DNA of 64,000 nt from Plotosus lineatus (GCA_024760905.1 CM045733.1:12531001-12595000), one strand, 5' to 3'. Positions 11,812 through 25,322 are shown, counted from the stretch's first letter. The notes: generated by a model from the sequence alone, not told the origin. Translations and numbers: made by a program.

Positions 11812-11968
11812 CACCTTCAGGAACAGTGCTGTCATGGTTAGCACATTTCTCCTCACTGCAAGAAGGTCCTGGGTTTTAGTCCCGGGCTTGGATGTTTCCA
11901 TGTGGGTTTCCTTCCACAGTCTATAGACATGTGCGATCTAAACTTGACTGTAGGTGTGAGTTCATTCG
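11812..11968 (+). mobile_element. family D SINE fragment
   Basis: CTGTCATGGTTAGCACATT head, GTCCCGGGCTTGG and TCCTTCCACAGTCTATAGACATGTG core; internal deletion. Confidence 0.6.
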
Positions 11969-12650
11969 TTCATTTTCTGAACCGCTTAATCCTAATTAGT
12001 GGGGCCGGTGGCGTAACGGTTAGGGTGCTAGGCTTATGATCAGGAGGTTGTGTGTTCGAATTCCAGTTAGACCCCCACTGTGCTAAGACCCCTGGGCAAG
12101 GTCTTAACTACAAGTGTGCCTCTGTTCACCCAGCAGTATAAATGGGTACCAGTAAAATGTACTGGGAAGGTAACCTGCGATGGACTAGCGTCCCATCCAG
12201 GAGGAGTTGAACTTCTGGTCTCTTCACGCTACGGAAACTGGGCCACTTGGCTCGGGTGTAAAAAGCCCAACAGACTTTACTTTAACCTTAATCCTAATTA
12301 GGGTCACGGGGAGGCTGGTGCCCATCTCAACCGACTCTGGGTGAGGGCGGGGTACACCCTGGACACCTAGCTCACCAGGCCATCGCAGGGCCAACACTCA
12401 CACAACGATTCACACCTGGGCGGGGGGAATTGGAACAGCCAATGAACTTATTGTAGATGTTTTTGGATTGTGGGAGGAAACCGGAGTATGTGGAGGAAAC
12501 CCATGCGAGCACCAGGAGAACATGGGTGTGTGTCTGTGTGTGTAAATGGTTGTATGTGTGTTGAAGTGCAATGGTGTGGCGAACTGTTCAGTGTTGGCTA
12601 AGATAGCCTCCCTGCAACCCTTGTTGGATTTAACAGCACCGGGTCACATG
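11969..12650 (-). mobile_element. family D SINE split by a family C SINE
   Basis: Reverse D element: tail CATTTTCTGAACCGCTTAATC at left, core ending near 12520, extra sequence to 12644. The family C insert (12001-12285, plus) is flanked by CTTAATCCTAATTAG on both sides, a clear target-site duplication. 12002-12644 matches 4278-4911 in inverted orientation. Confidence 0.8.
12001..12285 (+). mobile_element. family C tRNA-SINE
   Basis: Head GGGGCCGGTGGCGTAACGGT, B-box GTGTTCGAATTCC, body ACCCAGCAGTATAAATG and GGTAACCTGCGATGGACTAG, end CAACAGACTTTACTTTAAC. A 15-bp duplication flanks it. Confidence 0.8.
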
Positions 12651-12729
12651 GTGGTGTCGTGTAGTGTAGTTGCACCACACCGCGAAAAGGTCGTGCTATG
12701 ACCGCAGTAGGAGTAAGTGGCTCAGCAAA

Positions 12730-13795
12730 TGAATGAATGAATAGATTACACCCACCAGACAGCTCTGTTCTCTCACTGATGGCTACCAACCAGGACCAGG
12801 GGCTCTCATGCCTCCTCACAGCGTGGTGGGTCAGAAGGAACTTGATGGAACTGCACAGTTCCACATGAGCCCACAGATGTTTATGACTGGTTAATGGTAT
12901 TGTATCAGACAACAGTGCAAACGTACAGCACCGCTCCCCTCCCAGGAAGCATGGGCGGTCTTGCCCTCTACTTTATAACAGGGCAATTGTGTCACTGCAG
13001 AAGCAATGAAGCAAGTGAAGCGTCCTCAATCCTCCTTTGTAAAACCGTAATCCATTGCAGTTCTGTTTGACTTCCACAGCAGATAACAAGTGTTTCTTTT
13101 TGTTCCGTAAACCACAATGCCGAGTGTGTTCATTTACGATGCCGTTATTTGTTGAGACGCATCCAGTGGTTGAGCTCTTATTTATTCCAGCATACATTAG
13201 AGCTTCATTAATGTAAATAGCCAAGAGGCAGGCGGACTTTGTGGGCAAGAACATGATGACATAGTCAAAAGAATTCTCTTCTTATTGCTCACAACAGACA
13301 TGAGGCAATTTCCATATAAAATCCTATTCCAACCATACAGGGACCAATTAGAACCAAGCCAGTCAAGGTGCTGACCTCATCAATGCAGAAGTGTTTACAG
13401 AAAAGCCTTCCAAGAGCCGCTCCAGCTTATGAGCTCATCCGGTTATAGCTGGGTCGAGCTGGAGCGGATCACATTCTTCAGGTTGATCGTAAATGTTCAT
13501 GCGAAGCCACACGGATGGAGCACCTTGCAAACGAAGAAACGGATTAGTGCCGGTTAGAGCCCACGAGGGGACGGACAGAAGGAACGAGACCCATTTTTAT
13601 AGCAATGGATTGAATGGTTACCTTTCTTTAATAGACGCTTTCCTTCTGTGTAAGGCTACCAGCAGACGACCTGCAGGATACTGGAAATGGGCCGAGATAG
13701 ACCGAGGGGATGTTCAGAGGAATGTGTGCGGATGTTTTGGGATCACACCGATAGGATTCTTTGCGCTTGGTGTTCTTTAGAAAAACGCATCATGG
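12730..13795. other. no gene recognised; one hairpin
   Basis: Intergenic. An 11-bp perfect inverted pair, CCGCTCCAGCT (13417-13427) and AGCTGGAGCGG (13457-13467), encloses 29 nt. A 93-codon minus-strand open frame (12973-13254) has no recognised domain. Confidence 0.35.
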
Positions 13796-14035
13796 CACTG
13801 ATGGTGGCGGCACATCCGCCCTGCAGAGAGAAGGTCCTCGGTTCAAGTCCCGGGCTTGGCGAGGGTGCTTCTATGTGCATGTTCTCTCTGTGCTTGCGCG
13901 GGTTTCCTCCTACGGTAACAAATGCACGTACATTAGGCTTAGTGGCTGTTCATAATTGCTCCTAGGTGGGACGATGTTTGTGTGTGTTGGCCCTGTGGTG
14001 GTCTAGCAAGCTGTTCTGGGTGCACTGCACCATCT
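13796..14035 (+). mobile_element. family D SINE fragment
   Basis: TGATGGTGGCGGCACATCC head, CAAGTCCCGGGCTTGG B-box, GTTTCCTCCTACGG core and GTTGGCCCTGTGGTGG; tail missing. It lies just beyond the proposed 3' end of net1. Confidence 0.6.
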
Positions 14036-14259
14036 TAATAATAAAAGACTTGATGATTATAATGGGTTGTGATGTCCACCATGGTTCAATTAAATTTTCA
14101 AGAACCCCGGTTATGTCAGCTGGACCTTATGGTATCCTACTTGGTTCTCCAGAACCATGCTTCTGAGTACCGGTAAATGGCATTTTCGATGTTTGTGGAG
14201 TGAGTGTAGTGGACAAGCAGCTCATTTTGCTGTTTCCAACAAAAACCAAGACTCATGTT

Positions 14260-15462
14260 CCAGTGCATATCTTACACAGATCTTTATTGTCCCTTTACCT
14301 GGTTTCTCTTTATACAGCAAACAGATTTACACGTTCACTTCAAACATCAATTCCACAAATCTTTGTCTTTTATAGACATTTCTTGCCACCTTTTTTAACC
14401 CAACATTCCATTATGCCTTTCTTTCCACATACTTTAAATCTTTCCTTGTGTTTAAAAAAAAAAAAATACTCATTGGCTTTCCACCAATGCATCCAACATT
14501 CGTACTTTGTTCAGGACACTACGATGAAACTACGACTTATCACGATGGCCAGAATCAAAGCCCGACTCTTTCAACCCAAACCAGACTTCTTACAAACGAC
14601 TTCTCTTAAACCTTCATACAACGTACGAGTCCCTTCCCGAAAATGTCGGTGAACCTTTGCATTTTTACAAGCATTTACACGCCCTTGTACAATTAAAGCT
14701 CCATGCAAGATGCGACATTGAACACTTTTCCGTTTTCTGACGGGAGTGAGCCCTCTTAAAAAAAGAAAAAGCCAACATGGCTCAGTTGTAATTTTACATG
14801 AGTAAAATAAAATACCACATATCCTGATCTTGACAGTGTTGATCACAATTTATCTGATTTCTTTTGGTTTTCAGGAAGAAATAATAATAATAATAAAAAA
14901 AAAAATAATAATAATAATGTGTTTTTCCAAATCATTACATTCCATACGGCAAAATCTATGACAAGCTGATATTCAGTTTAGTGGAATGTACTGAAATTCA
15001 CCTCTTGGTAATTTTCATTTGTTTGGATCATATGCATTTGTATTTTTCAGCCGAGATCTACTGTGCTGTTTCAATGAAAAAGGAAAGAAAAAAAACGAAG
15101 AAAAAAAAAAAAAGAGCAACAGTAAGTTTCTGATTAAGAATAAAAACGATACAAACCAAGTCAATAATAAAACAATAATAGCACATTAACAGTAAACAGG
15201 GCTTGTGTGATCTCATGCTCACTCATGAGTGTAAAACATGGGGTGAATCCTTGAGAATACTGTGGCTCCCTGCACCAGATTTGCCCCCCATGGGACGACT
15301 CGGAGTGTGTGTGTGTGGGGTGGAAGGGTATATATATATATATATATAGCTGCCATTGAGGACAGTAACAAAACACTGCTACGGAACCACGTGGTTCCAA
15401 AACACGCAAACACAAGGCTGCTCCGGGACGAGCGTATAGTTCATGCGGAGCATGTCAGCTCT
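14260..15462 (-). other. net1: net1 probable 3' untranslated region
   Basis: AT-rich sequence following the net1 stop. It includes a short (TA)n run near 15330, A-rich tracts at 15088-15113 and an ATA-repeat at 14880-14918. No further host reading frame is convincing. The extent is inferred from the polyadenylation hexamer near 14288. A length of about 1.2 kb is plausible for this gene. Confidence 0.6.
14283..14288 (-). terminator. candidate poly(A) signal AATAAA of net1
   Basis: Plus strand TTTATT reads AATAAA on the minus strand. A GT-rich stretch (TTGGTTTTTGTTGG) follows within about 60 nt, as expected downstream of a cleavage site. Cleavage would fall near 14255-14270. Confidence 0.5.
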
Positions 15463-15833
15463 CTACACCATGGTTTCCTTCCTTTTGCCCAGAGAGCACA
15501 GCATGCGCTTGTCCTTTTTAGATTTCCGTGGCGAGCTAGACGACGAAGACGAAGACGAGGAAGAGGACGAGGAAGAGGACGTAGAGGTGGTGGAAGGTGT
15601 AGGGCTGGGAGGCTCATGGATCTGAGGCTGGTTCTCGTCCGCCTCCTCCATGTGTACTATTGTGGAGGAGCAGCGAGTCGAGCTGGGGTCAGTAGACGCG
15701 TCGCTCTGAGTGACAACCATGGCGCTGCGCAGGCAGTTGAGCCACTGCTGCTTATGGAAGATGTCGTTGACTTGCAGTGTGTGTGACTGACCCTGCGTCG
15801 GGTCCTGGAAACGCACACGGAAGATGTTCTTGG
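15463..15833 (-). CDS. net1: net1 last coding exon: PH end, Ser-rich tail, ETMV terminus
   Basis: 371 nt including the TAG stop at 15465-15463. It reads AKNIFRVRFQDPTQGQSHTL and NDIFHKQQWLNCLRSAMVV (last PH strand and C-terminal helix). A low-complexity tail follows, then PPSPTPSTTSTS, a run of about 15 serines in mixed codons (TCC, TCT, TCG, AGC), PRKSKKDKR and KRKETMV. The ETMV end is a class I PDZ ligand; mammalian NET1 ends ETLV or ETMV and binds Dlg1. The long serine run looks like a lineage-specific expansion. Confidence 0.95.
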
Positions 15834-18800
15834 CTGCAGGACGACACAGAGGAGTGTTTTAAATAAACAGGGCGGCGTCTATCATGTAATCGTAGCGGTG
15901 TGTATAAAACGGCTCTGAGAAGACAACACCTAGCCAAGCTCACCTTTGTCAGAGTTGCTGAACGCCCCTCTGAAGGAGCCACCCATGCGCACGTCTCCGT
16001 CCTGCAGGTCCTCCAGAACCAGATCATGCACTGGAATGGGTTGACGATACACCTGGAAACACTGGCGTTCGTTCCGCATCACGGGTCGCGTCAGGACCAG
16101 CACTTCAGTAAACAGGAAGACGTGCAGTTTCTATAAAGCAGCACAAAGAAGGTTTGGTTAACAACTGACTTGGGGATCAAAGTACCACATGATTACTGAT
16201 TATAAGCTTTTATTGGAGAAAGAAGCGTGAACGTGCCAAACTCACCGTGCCGCTCTTATTGCGCAGCTCGCCATGACACAGTAAACTCTTGCACTGCTCG
16301 ATGCGTGGATCTTTCTGTCTGTCGTCCAGGTACTCCAGTTTACCGATGTAGTACTGACACTCCGACTCGCCTTTCTTCATGTTAATGTCCGCCAGCACAT
16401 CCTGAATGATGCTGACCTGAAAACGTGCAAGCATGCCCATCATTTCAAAGCTCCGCCCTTCATTTGCAATTTCTCCTCAGATTCAACGTGAATGTTTGGG
16501 TGTATACTCACAGCTTTTTCAAGGCTGGCAGTGTCCGGGTGCTCAGGTGGTGTGTGTCGGAGGATCTCCCTCAGCAGGAGCGGGTATTTGACCAGCCGTG
16601 ATCGGGGGATGTCGAGGAAGCTCCACAGGTCGAGCTTCCTGCTGAAGGGTGACTCAAGACAACGCTGCAGGAAGTCCTGTACTTTTGGGTCCTGCTTTTT
16701 CTGGTCCAGTAAGGCTTTGGCTGCCAGCTGGTTACTGCAGTATGCCCGATATGCGTTCAGTCTAGGCAGCTATAAGTGGTGATACGGGGCCATTAATTTA
16801 AAGCCACATTGAGGTTTTTATGAGAACGTTCAGAGAACGAAAAGTCACAAGTCTTACCCAGTCGACCACAATCTGGCCGAATTCTCCGACTGTTCCATCA
16901 GGACCTGTCGCTAGGGCCAGCTGTGCCAACAGATCTGACGGAAAGATGAGAGAAGGCGTTAGGCGTCCTGAATGTCAAACACAAAGGCCAGAAGAGAGAA
17001 CTGGCTTGATGTGTTTACCTTCATGAAGTGGGATGTAAGCGTCCAGATCTCCAAAGATGGCAGTCAGCTCCGTCTCGGACATGATTGACAGTTTCAACAT
17101 TGGGTCATGGTATGCCTGAAAATTAAAGGGAGTCCCTTAATCAATTCCGTATACCTCGCCGTGAAAATACAGTTAAACAACATGTTCATATCCTCCCAAG
17201 GGCTCCACAGTAAACACCAACCTTGCGAGCGAGCTGGAGGTCCTCAATCAGGTCATGCTCTCCTCGCGTCAGCTCAAAGATAGCCTGCACAATTCCAAAC
17301 CAAAGCAAGGTGTCACTTTAAACATATTTATTGTCAAAACAAAACCCAAGATCCCTAAAAGGTTCAGAGTACTGCTGGCTGAGTCGGGCTAAACTGATTG
17401 TTTTGATTTTTCAGAGACAGAATGTGCTAAAGCAGGTCGTTTTGATGGCAACACAAAAGACTGAAACTCTTGGAGGGGGGTCAAGTCTGTGCGCCATAAC
17501 TCCAAGACTTATTAGCTCGGTGGTGTGACGCACAGATGTGAAAATCGAGTCGAGACGCTCCATTTCCAGTCTTCTCGGCCAGAGTACACATTCAATTAAT
17601 TCAACAGCCCCCAAAATGAGAAGAAAGCACCAGGAAAGAATCCAAGTCCTTGGCCCTCAGGGCTTAATAATTCAGCACAAGCTAATTCAGTAGTGTCTCA
17701 CTGGGAAACTGTAGATTTACTAGTCTGGGCTGTATGCCGCCATCTGTTTTCTTCACCTCCTGTTGTACTCACCTCTTGTCTCTTTATCTCCTTCATGGAG
17801 AAGGTTCCTTTTTGGTGCACATCTAGGGTTTCGGACCAGAGGGTGCTGTTACGGCGCTTGGGTGGCGTGGGTGCCGCAGCCTTGCTACCTGCTTTCTGCT
17901 GGGGCACGCCCGGAGAGCGGCCGTCACCCCGCAATGAAGCTTGCAGGGTCTGACCGAAGCGCCGGACGGCCCCATTCTTCACTGGTGAAATGAGGTTCGC
18001 CAGCGAGGTGACTCGGCCCAATGGCCGCACACGCTTAGTACTGGGCTCCTAAACAAAACAGGGGTGGGGTGGTTTTACATTAAAAAAATGAACAGCTTTC
18101 TAAACAAACAACAAATAACTGAAGCTCTGATGATCAGCTATGTTCATAAAAAGAAGGTACTAGTTACAGGACAATTTTCTTCGAATGCACGAGCTAGGAA
18201 GGAAGGAAGGGGGGAAAGTAAAAGCAGAGATTGTTCAGGGGTGACTTTTGGGTCAGACTGGCGGTCGTTTCCTGGGCTGCAGAGACTGGAGTCTCTAGAG
18301 GCAACAGCTGTTGAACTCTTCATGAGGGAGTCCCCCTCAGCATGAAAGAAGCACAAAGGCCCCCTTCTGCCTCCATCCATTGAGTTCAGGGGGGCTGTAG
18401 GCATGTACGGAATGCACAAGACCCCCGATCTCAGCTGTCCCATTCTAACAAAAACACACATTCAACCAAGTGGTGGTCACAGACACTCCAACTGCCTTAA
18501 TTGTCCATTTGATTCACTTACTTTTTTTTTGCTAAACTAATTTTCGAAGGAGAGCACAAATGATTACTGTATGTACATCCGTGTCAGCAAACGATCCACT
18601 AATGAGTGCAGGGACGAAATACTTGGGCGAGATAAACATTTGCACAGTCAGTGTTTCATCTCCATCTCCACACTCAACGTTTCATTCTATTCCCCCTCAC
18701 TACCCTCCAATGAGTCTTACGGCCACGTGTTGAGACAGGCCCTGGAGGCCTGTTGCGTGAGACGGTGGAGCACACCTGAACCCCTGTGCAAACAGTGTTA

Positions 18801-21678
18801 CGGCCCCGAAGCCATAAGGAACTGGGACTTGAGCCAAACCATACAAACCAGACCAAAGAAGAAAAAATACAAAGCTGACAAGGTGATTTCACACTAGCAG
18901 AGCCAGCAGGATTACTTTAAATTATAATCACAGTCCTGAAACACTCAAGGGTTTCAAGGGCTGGGGGAAGAAAAAAAAAAAAAAAAAAGCGCCATGCTTA
19001 TATCTTTGAAGCATGATTCAGACAAATGACTGCATGTACTGTTTGAAAAGTGCTATTAAATATGGATGCCTTTGGCCTCAGAGAGAGAGACAGTCTATTC
19101 AGTTTGGCATAGCCGGACTACTGAACAGATTCCCCCATTCAGGGATCGACTGTTTCAAACAGCTGCAAAGAAAATCTCATTTCCATTACCCATAATGCCA
19201 ACTGAGGCCGAGGTAAACTTTACTAACCAGAACTACTGCATCAGCTTGAAATATGGGCAGCCACTTATAAAAGCTATGCATTAGTTTTCTTCCAGCAAAA
19301 AGTTGGTGGACAATATTGAGCTTGTCTAAAAGTCTGCTATTCCTATACTCTGTCAACTTTTATTTTGACAGGGTTGTGAGAACTGGGCTCAAATCTCAGT
19401 CTCCTCGCTGAAGTTTGAGTTTATGTAGCATCGTACACAAACTAAGCCAAGGATGTATCAGCTATTGACATTAGTGGGATCTTTGCAATACACAACACTG
19501 CCTACAATCTTGTGAAGTAGTTGGGATGGGGGGGGGATGGGGGGGGCAGTAGAGATCTCTTCTGGCTCCCCTGCTGATAGACCACTGGGTTGCAATAGAA
19601 GCCACTTTGTTAAACTGCTGATTAAATATGGAGTGTGACTCATGAAAAACCAGCAAGAGGCTCTGCTGAAGGTAAAAACTCAATGAACACCGATTTCACA
19701 AGTTCTGAAATGCCTCATTGACAATTCTTTTTGACTTCCTATTTATCTTTACTGGCAAGTGCACCACTTCTTGTTCTTCACTTCTTAACCACAGTAAAAA
19801 GGGGAAGAAAAGACCACAGAAGGTACTCTTATCTAATTCTGCTTCCCTGTGGTGTTTGCCTGGGGACAGGCACCCTATAGCCATGGACTGCGGTGCTGTC
19901 CAAACCGCTGGAATTCTTTTTATTCCCGGTGTGTTTGCAGTCAGGGAGCCCTAGAGGCCACACTATGGTCTGCTTTACCTGTTCTTCAGGTCTGCAATAG
20001 TTTATTATAACTGACTGTTCAAACACACCTAGCTCATCAACTTTTAAAGTAGCACCAATCAAAACATTCATCAAATCCTGTGATCAAGGACGACCTTTGT
20101 ACTTCTTAGAAGGACACACACTCCTTAGAGAAACTCACCTGTAGCACTGCCAGGACAAAGTTCTCATTCTACTGATAACATGCAAACGCTTGAGAAACAA
20201 CCTGTGTCAATTTTAACCTCTCAAAACTCACCTCAAGTTCTTTGCACGCTTGGTTCTGATAGTCTATTTTCTGTAGAGTCCGTTTGATAGGCACCACACC
20301 AGGTTCATCGTAAGCCACCATTTCTTTGAATAAAATCCACTTGTGAGGGTCTGGTATTCCCAAGAGTTACCAATAAATATAATCCACAAATGACTTGACT
20401 TGACCCCTACCTAATACTTCATTGTCCACCTCAGTGGCTCTGCCTAACTCCTAAACACACACTCAGTGTGTTCTGACTGTCTCTTAACTTTGTTCTGCTA
20501 GAAGCAGGAGGGAGGGAAACTCAAATACCTAGAGCCGTTCTGAGGGAGGGACTAGAGAATATAGGCCCCGCCCAGAAATAAGCAAAGCAACCTGAAACAG
20601 TCAAGCCCTCCCGGTTCACACTACTGTACCACGAGATGTTATCATTCAAACAGTATACAGTATATAAAACAGTAATTTACATTGCCTAAATGCCTTGGAG
20701 AGCACTTACTTTAAATGGAAAAAATAATTAATTAATTTGTTATTTTTGGGGGGGTTTTTAGTCTTTGTATATTTTTCTTCATGTAAAAGAAAAAAAATAT
20801 ATAAGCAAAAATATACCCTGAAGTTTGACTACCTTTGAGTTTATAACAGCAAACAGTAATACTTTTCTCTATTTTTTTTTCTTTCTTTTAAACATGTTTA
20901 CAGTTCCTGTCGCTCTGTTTGCACTGTAACTCTTCGAAACAATGTTTTAGAGGAAACCCTTTCGTAATCAAATTTCAATCAAATATTTGTTCAAGTGGAT
21001 TCAAATCTGGATTCTTAATATTATTTCCAACGCTCCAACTTGTAGATTCTTGTTTGAAATACCTACACAACTGAGATAAATGTTTGGGATATATATTTGA
21101 GCTGAAATATATATATATAATTTTTTTTTCATCAACAGGTGGTCTAATAAAATTGATACTCAGTATATACATTTGCACCATCTCTGGAGTTACACATGGT
21201 TGCACTTCTTTAAATTAATAATAATGATTCATTAGTGTTTGTAGCATAAAGAAAACACATCATATCAGAGGCACAAAAATGAAAATTACACACAAGCCCA
21301 TACTCATAGTGCTGCATTTTAGGATAAATAATTACTAAATAAATATTCCAATTACATAAGAAAAACCAATTATTACATTGTTGATAGCGTTCCAGTGGTA
21401 TCACACACTTTAAAACATAATCAAGAACAAGAAAGCAAGCGTTTTCACACTCTTTTGTCAGCAGTTTTCAGTGACCTAAAAAATATGATCAACTATAAAG
21501 TATGAATTTAAATGAGGTGAGAGTGACACCTCTGTGTCCAAAAGCGGATTGGAACAGTACTCTGTAATTAAGCAGGGAGTCCTTATCACGCACTGGGGGA
21601 AGGGACAGATGATCAATAGAAATAATTAATGGATATAGTGCTAGGGCTACATCAAACACTGCTCACTGGTCTCTCGTG

Positions 21679-21709
<31 letters not shown>

Positions 21710-24700
21710 GAATAAGAACAGGAATAGGGTCTATAGGAAACCACAAGTTTCAGCACAAAAGGGAGAAACTGAACTAGGCCACACCAAAAAAAAGTGTTGA
21801 AGACTATACACAGAAATGAACAACCAGTTCATCTATATCTGTATAGAGGCAATAACTGACCCCTGAGGTATCCCACACAGATAAGCCTGCATGTTTTTGC
21901 TGCTTGCTTCTTTCCTAAAGAGCACGGACTAGAGGTTTAGCCACACAAATGGGACTGTGGATTGTTTGAGTGAAAATTTGGTGTAAATAAAGCTTTTGAA
22001 TGTGTCCTCAGATAATGGAAAGATGGTAGTGTGGTGTCTTGCTCTTCCCTGCTGTGTCAATACTGCAATGTGAAATCTTACATTTGCATGTGAAACTGTT
22101 CAAGGTGTTGTGGAATTAATAACTTAACAGCAGGCTCTTGTTTTCCTTCCCCCCCATCCAGTAAATTATTAACTGGAGGGTTAGTGCACATGTGTAGAAC
22201 AAATCAATAACAGAAGAGTACAGTTTCCAGATTGGTGAAAAATGGTAAAACATAATACTGTTTTGATGAAGAGTGTGAAGGACATTTGGGACAACAGGCA
22301 GGACCAAACCTGAAGTACGACCTGTTCTGCCTCCCGCAGGGCAACACCCCGGACAGCTGGAGAAATAGGTGTGAATAATAAACACGTCGACTGTGCAGAA
22401 CTCCAACTCTGCTGCACACGAGTGAGTCACGACAAACTAAATCAACAGAAACACACAACTATGCTGTGCTTCATATAATAAAATGTTGAACATTCTGAAC
22501 TTGCATGGTTAAACCTTTATTCCAACAATTAATCACATAAGTCATGTACTTGCTGAATTAATACAGAAAATGATTAGCACTGAACCATAAACCTTGTAGA
22601 TAGGGCATTTACATGGATGGATGAGCAACGCTCTGATGAAGCTGGTAGAATGAAGACATCAAAGACTTGATGTTATATTTCAGAGAATATGGCTTTAATA
22701 GAAATTTATTCTGCATCGTATAAATACATTAATGTATCTAAAGTGAAAAGTATATTTGGAGTACAGGGCTGAGTCTTGGCCCTTTGAGTTGAACTGACTG
22801 CTGCCCTCTTCTGGTGGCACATATACTGATGGCCAGTCTACCACTACAGGGATCTCTCGCTACTTTGAGCTTCAATTAATGCAGCTTCAGCGCATCGCGT
22901 TTTTTAAAAATAAATAAATATTAATCTAATTAAAAAATAAGGAAATTCGGGAAGAATAGGGGGGAAAGTTATGGAAAATGTCACAAAACAACGCCAATTA
23001 TGCAAAAAAAAAAAAAACAAACACCAAAAAACAACCCAGAATCTCCCATCAAAACTGGATAATCTGGCGCATCTGCGTTCATGCGCATGCGTGTGTATGT
23101 ATGTATGTGTGTCATGCAATACCATCTGTACATGTGTATGTGTGTGTGTGTGTGTGTACAGATGCTCCCCAGCTTACGAACGAGTTAAGTTCAGGAATGG
23201 CCGTTCGTTAGATGAATTTGTTTGCAAGTTGTTATAGGGCGTTCTTTAGAGGGGAATGTATGTTTAAACCTTGGAAAGTAACCTATACGAGTTTGTACTG
23301 TATACAATATCTCTCTTTCGCTCTCTCTCTCTCCATAATCATTAATATGATGTTAAAACTCCTGGTTGCTCTCAAGCACAGCACATTAAATCTGATCAGA
23401 TTTACAGAGTTTCACAGTTATCCAGTTCATTATAGTACTGGAGTAAATTTGTTTCTTCTTTGAAAGTTTTGGCAGGAGTTCAGAAAAGTATTGTTCTGCT
23501 TCTCTTCCTGGACGGTATCAGCCACGCCCCCCTCTGCTGGAGCCTAGTATTAAGTGTACCTCAGGATAATGTTTAATCATATTTCATACTTATATTTATG
23601 ATGTATCTTTCTGTAGATTTTATTCCATTTCTATTACTAGTTGTTCTTCAATTTCATTTCACTTTCGACCTCGGACAGACCTGTTCGTATCGCCGGATGT
23701 TTGCAAAACGAATGTTGGTAAGTTGGGGCCCATCTGCATTTATATTTTATTTACATGCTATGTTATTTTTTAATGTTTAATTGTTATTATAAGCACTTAT
23801 AGCATTGAGGGGCGGCATGGTGGCGTAGTGGTTAGCATGTCCGCCTCACAGCAAGAAGGCCTGGCTTCGATTCCTGGCCTGTGTGGAGTTTGCATGTTCT
23901 CCCCGTGCTTGCGTGGGTTTCCTCCGGGTGCTCCGATTTCCTCCCACAATCCAAAAACATGCACAGGAGATTAATTAGCCATTCTAAATTGCCCGTAGGT
24001 TCGCATTGTGCAGAAGACAATGGCAAACTACTGCACTAATCCTGCCAAGAAAACCTCCATGAAGATGATAACCAAGGCGTCATCCTTCACGGCGGGTCGC
24101 CAATGGTCGTTCTACGACTCAGGCACTAGATAGATAGATAGCATTGAATATATATTTATTGATATTATATACACAGATCTGTCTGTCTTCCTTTTGGCTT
24201 TTTCCCTTTTTACTTGGGAGTCGCCACAGCGAATCATCTGATTCGCACGTTTGATTTGGCAGAGGTTTTTATGTCGGATGCCCTTCCTGTCACAACCCTT
24301 TTTGCAAGGGACAGAAACACGCTGACGACTTTGCAGCTACTCTTTACGAAAGTCAGCAATGGTTCTTTTACATGCCTCACACCATAGACAGTGAGAGACA
24401 TGGCCCGCCTTTGATAACCCAGTTAGCCACACTGGGGGGGGGGGGGGGGGGCATTGACAACCCTGTGGAGAGTGGGACTCGAACCCCAAACCTTTGGATC
24501 AGCGATCCAGCGCCCTATACCACTAGACCACCACTGCCCCATATTATATACACAGATACATGTATGTTTACATCAGCCGAGGGGTGTGGGTGTGGGTGGG
24601 GGGGGTGATCCTACTTTGTGGACTCTGATGGTCGCGTGGGGATCTCGGTCCCAATTAACCACGGAAAGTGAGGGATCCCTGTACTACATTTGTTTAAATA

Positions 24701-25275
24701 ACAATACTGAAATGGAAAGGGGGGGCCCAAGGGCCCAGGTATAGCTATGACTGCTTCAAGTCTGGACACCAGAGACAACTGATTCAGTGTTCATGATTCA
24801 TGATGCATTATTACATCATTGGGGTCTACCTCCATACCATGACACGTATGCTAATAACAAACATCACGTAACCGTGGTGATATTACATGAGTAGTCATGG
24901 AGGAGTGGGGCTCCTACGCATAGTCTATTTGGACAGTCTCGGGCAAGTCTGTACACAGCTTTAGTTTCACTTGTGATTTTATTCTGCACCTACACATTTC
25001 CCTCCTCTCTCCATGTTTGGGATAAGCCAGCCTACAGTGCTGCAAAAGTGAAAGAAGACACAACCTGTAAACAGGAACTGATTCATAACGTCTTACAGTT
25101 GTCTGATCAATAGCAAACCTTTAGGCTGTGTGGGGAAGGAAGACGACTATGCAACATAAAAAGTGTACATAGTATAAAAAGATGGTCAATAATGGAATTT
25201 AGATCACATGCTCAAATAATATCTATTTAGAGAGAAGTGTCTTTTGTTCAATTCCTGAACCAGAAAGGAAAAAAC

Positions 25276-25322
<47 letters not shown>

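Larger units (their letters stand above)
22847..24681. mobile_element. CAGGGATC MITE with three nested insertions
   Basis: Left end CAGGGATCTCTCGCTAC after TA; right end AGTGAGGGATCCCTG before TA. The ancestral element (about 0.5 kb, like 41023-41515) has been interrupted by a Tigger-like MITE (23159-23736), a family D SINE (23809-24137) and a family A SINE (24179-24540). The SINE target duplications restore continuous MITE sequence. Confidence 0.85.

Noticed and set aside
14200..14652. 150-codon plus-strand frame
   Set aside because: Lies over and just beyond the proposed net1 3' UTR in antisense; no recognisable domain, AT-rich low complexity.
15262..15786. 174-codon plus-strand frame with an Arg-rich run
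   Set aside because: Antisense of the last net1 exon; the Arg/Gly run is the reverse of the serine tract.
20975..21205. Tc1-like motif NPDLNPLEQIFD on the minus strand
   Set aside because: Only twelve residues resemble the transposase motif; no flanking similarity seen, so kept out of the feature list.
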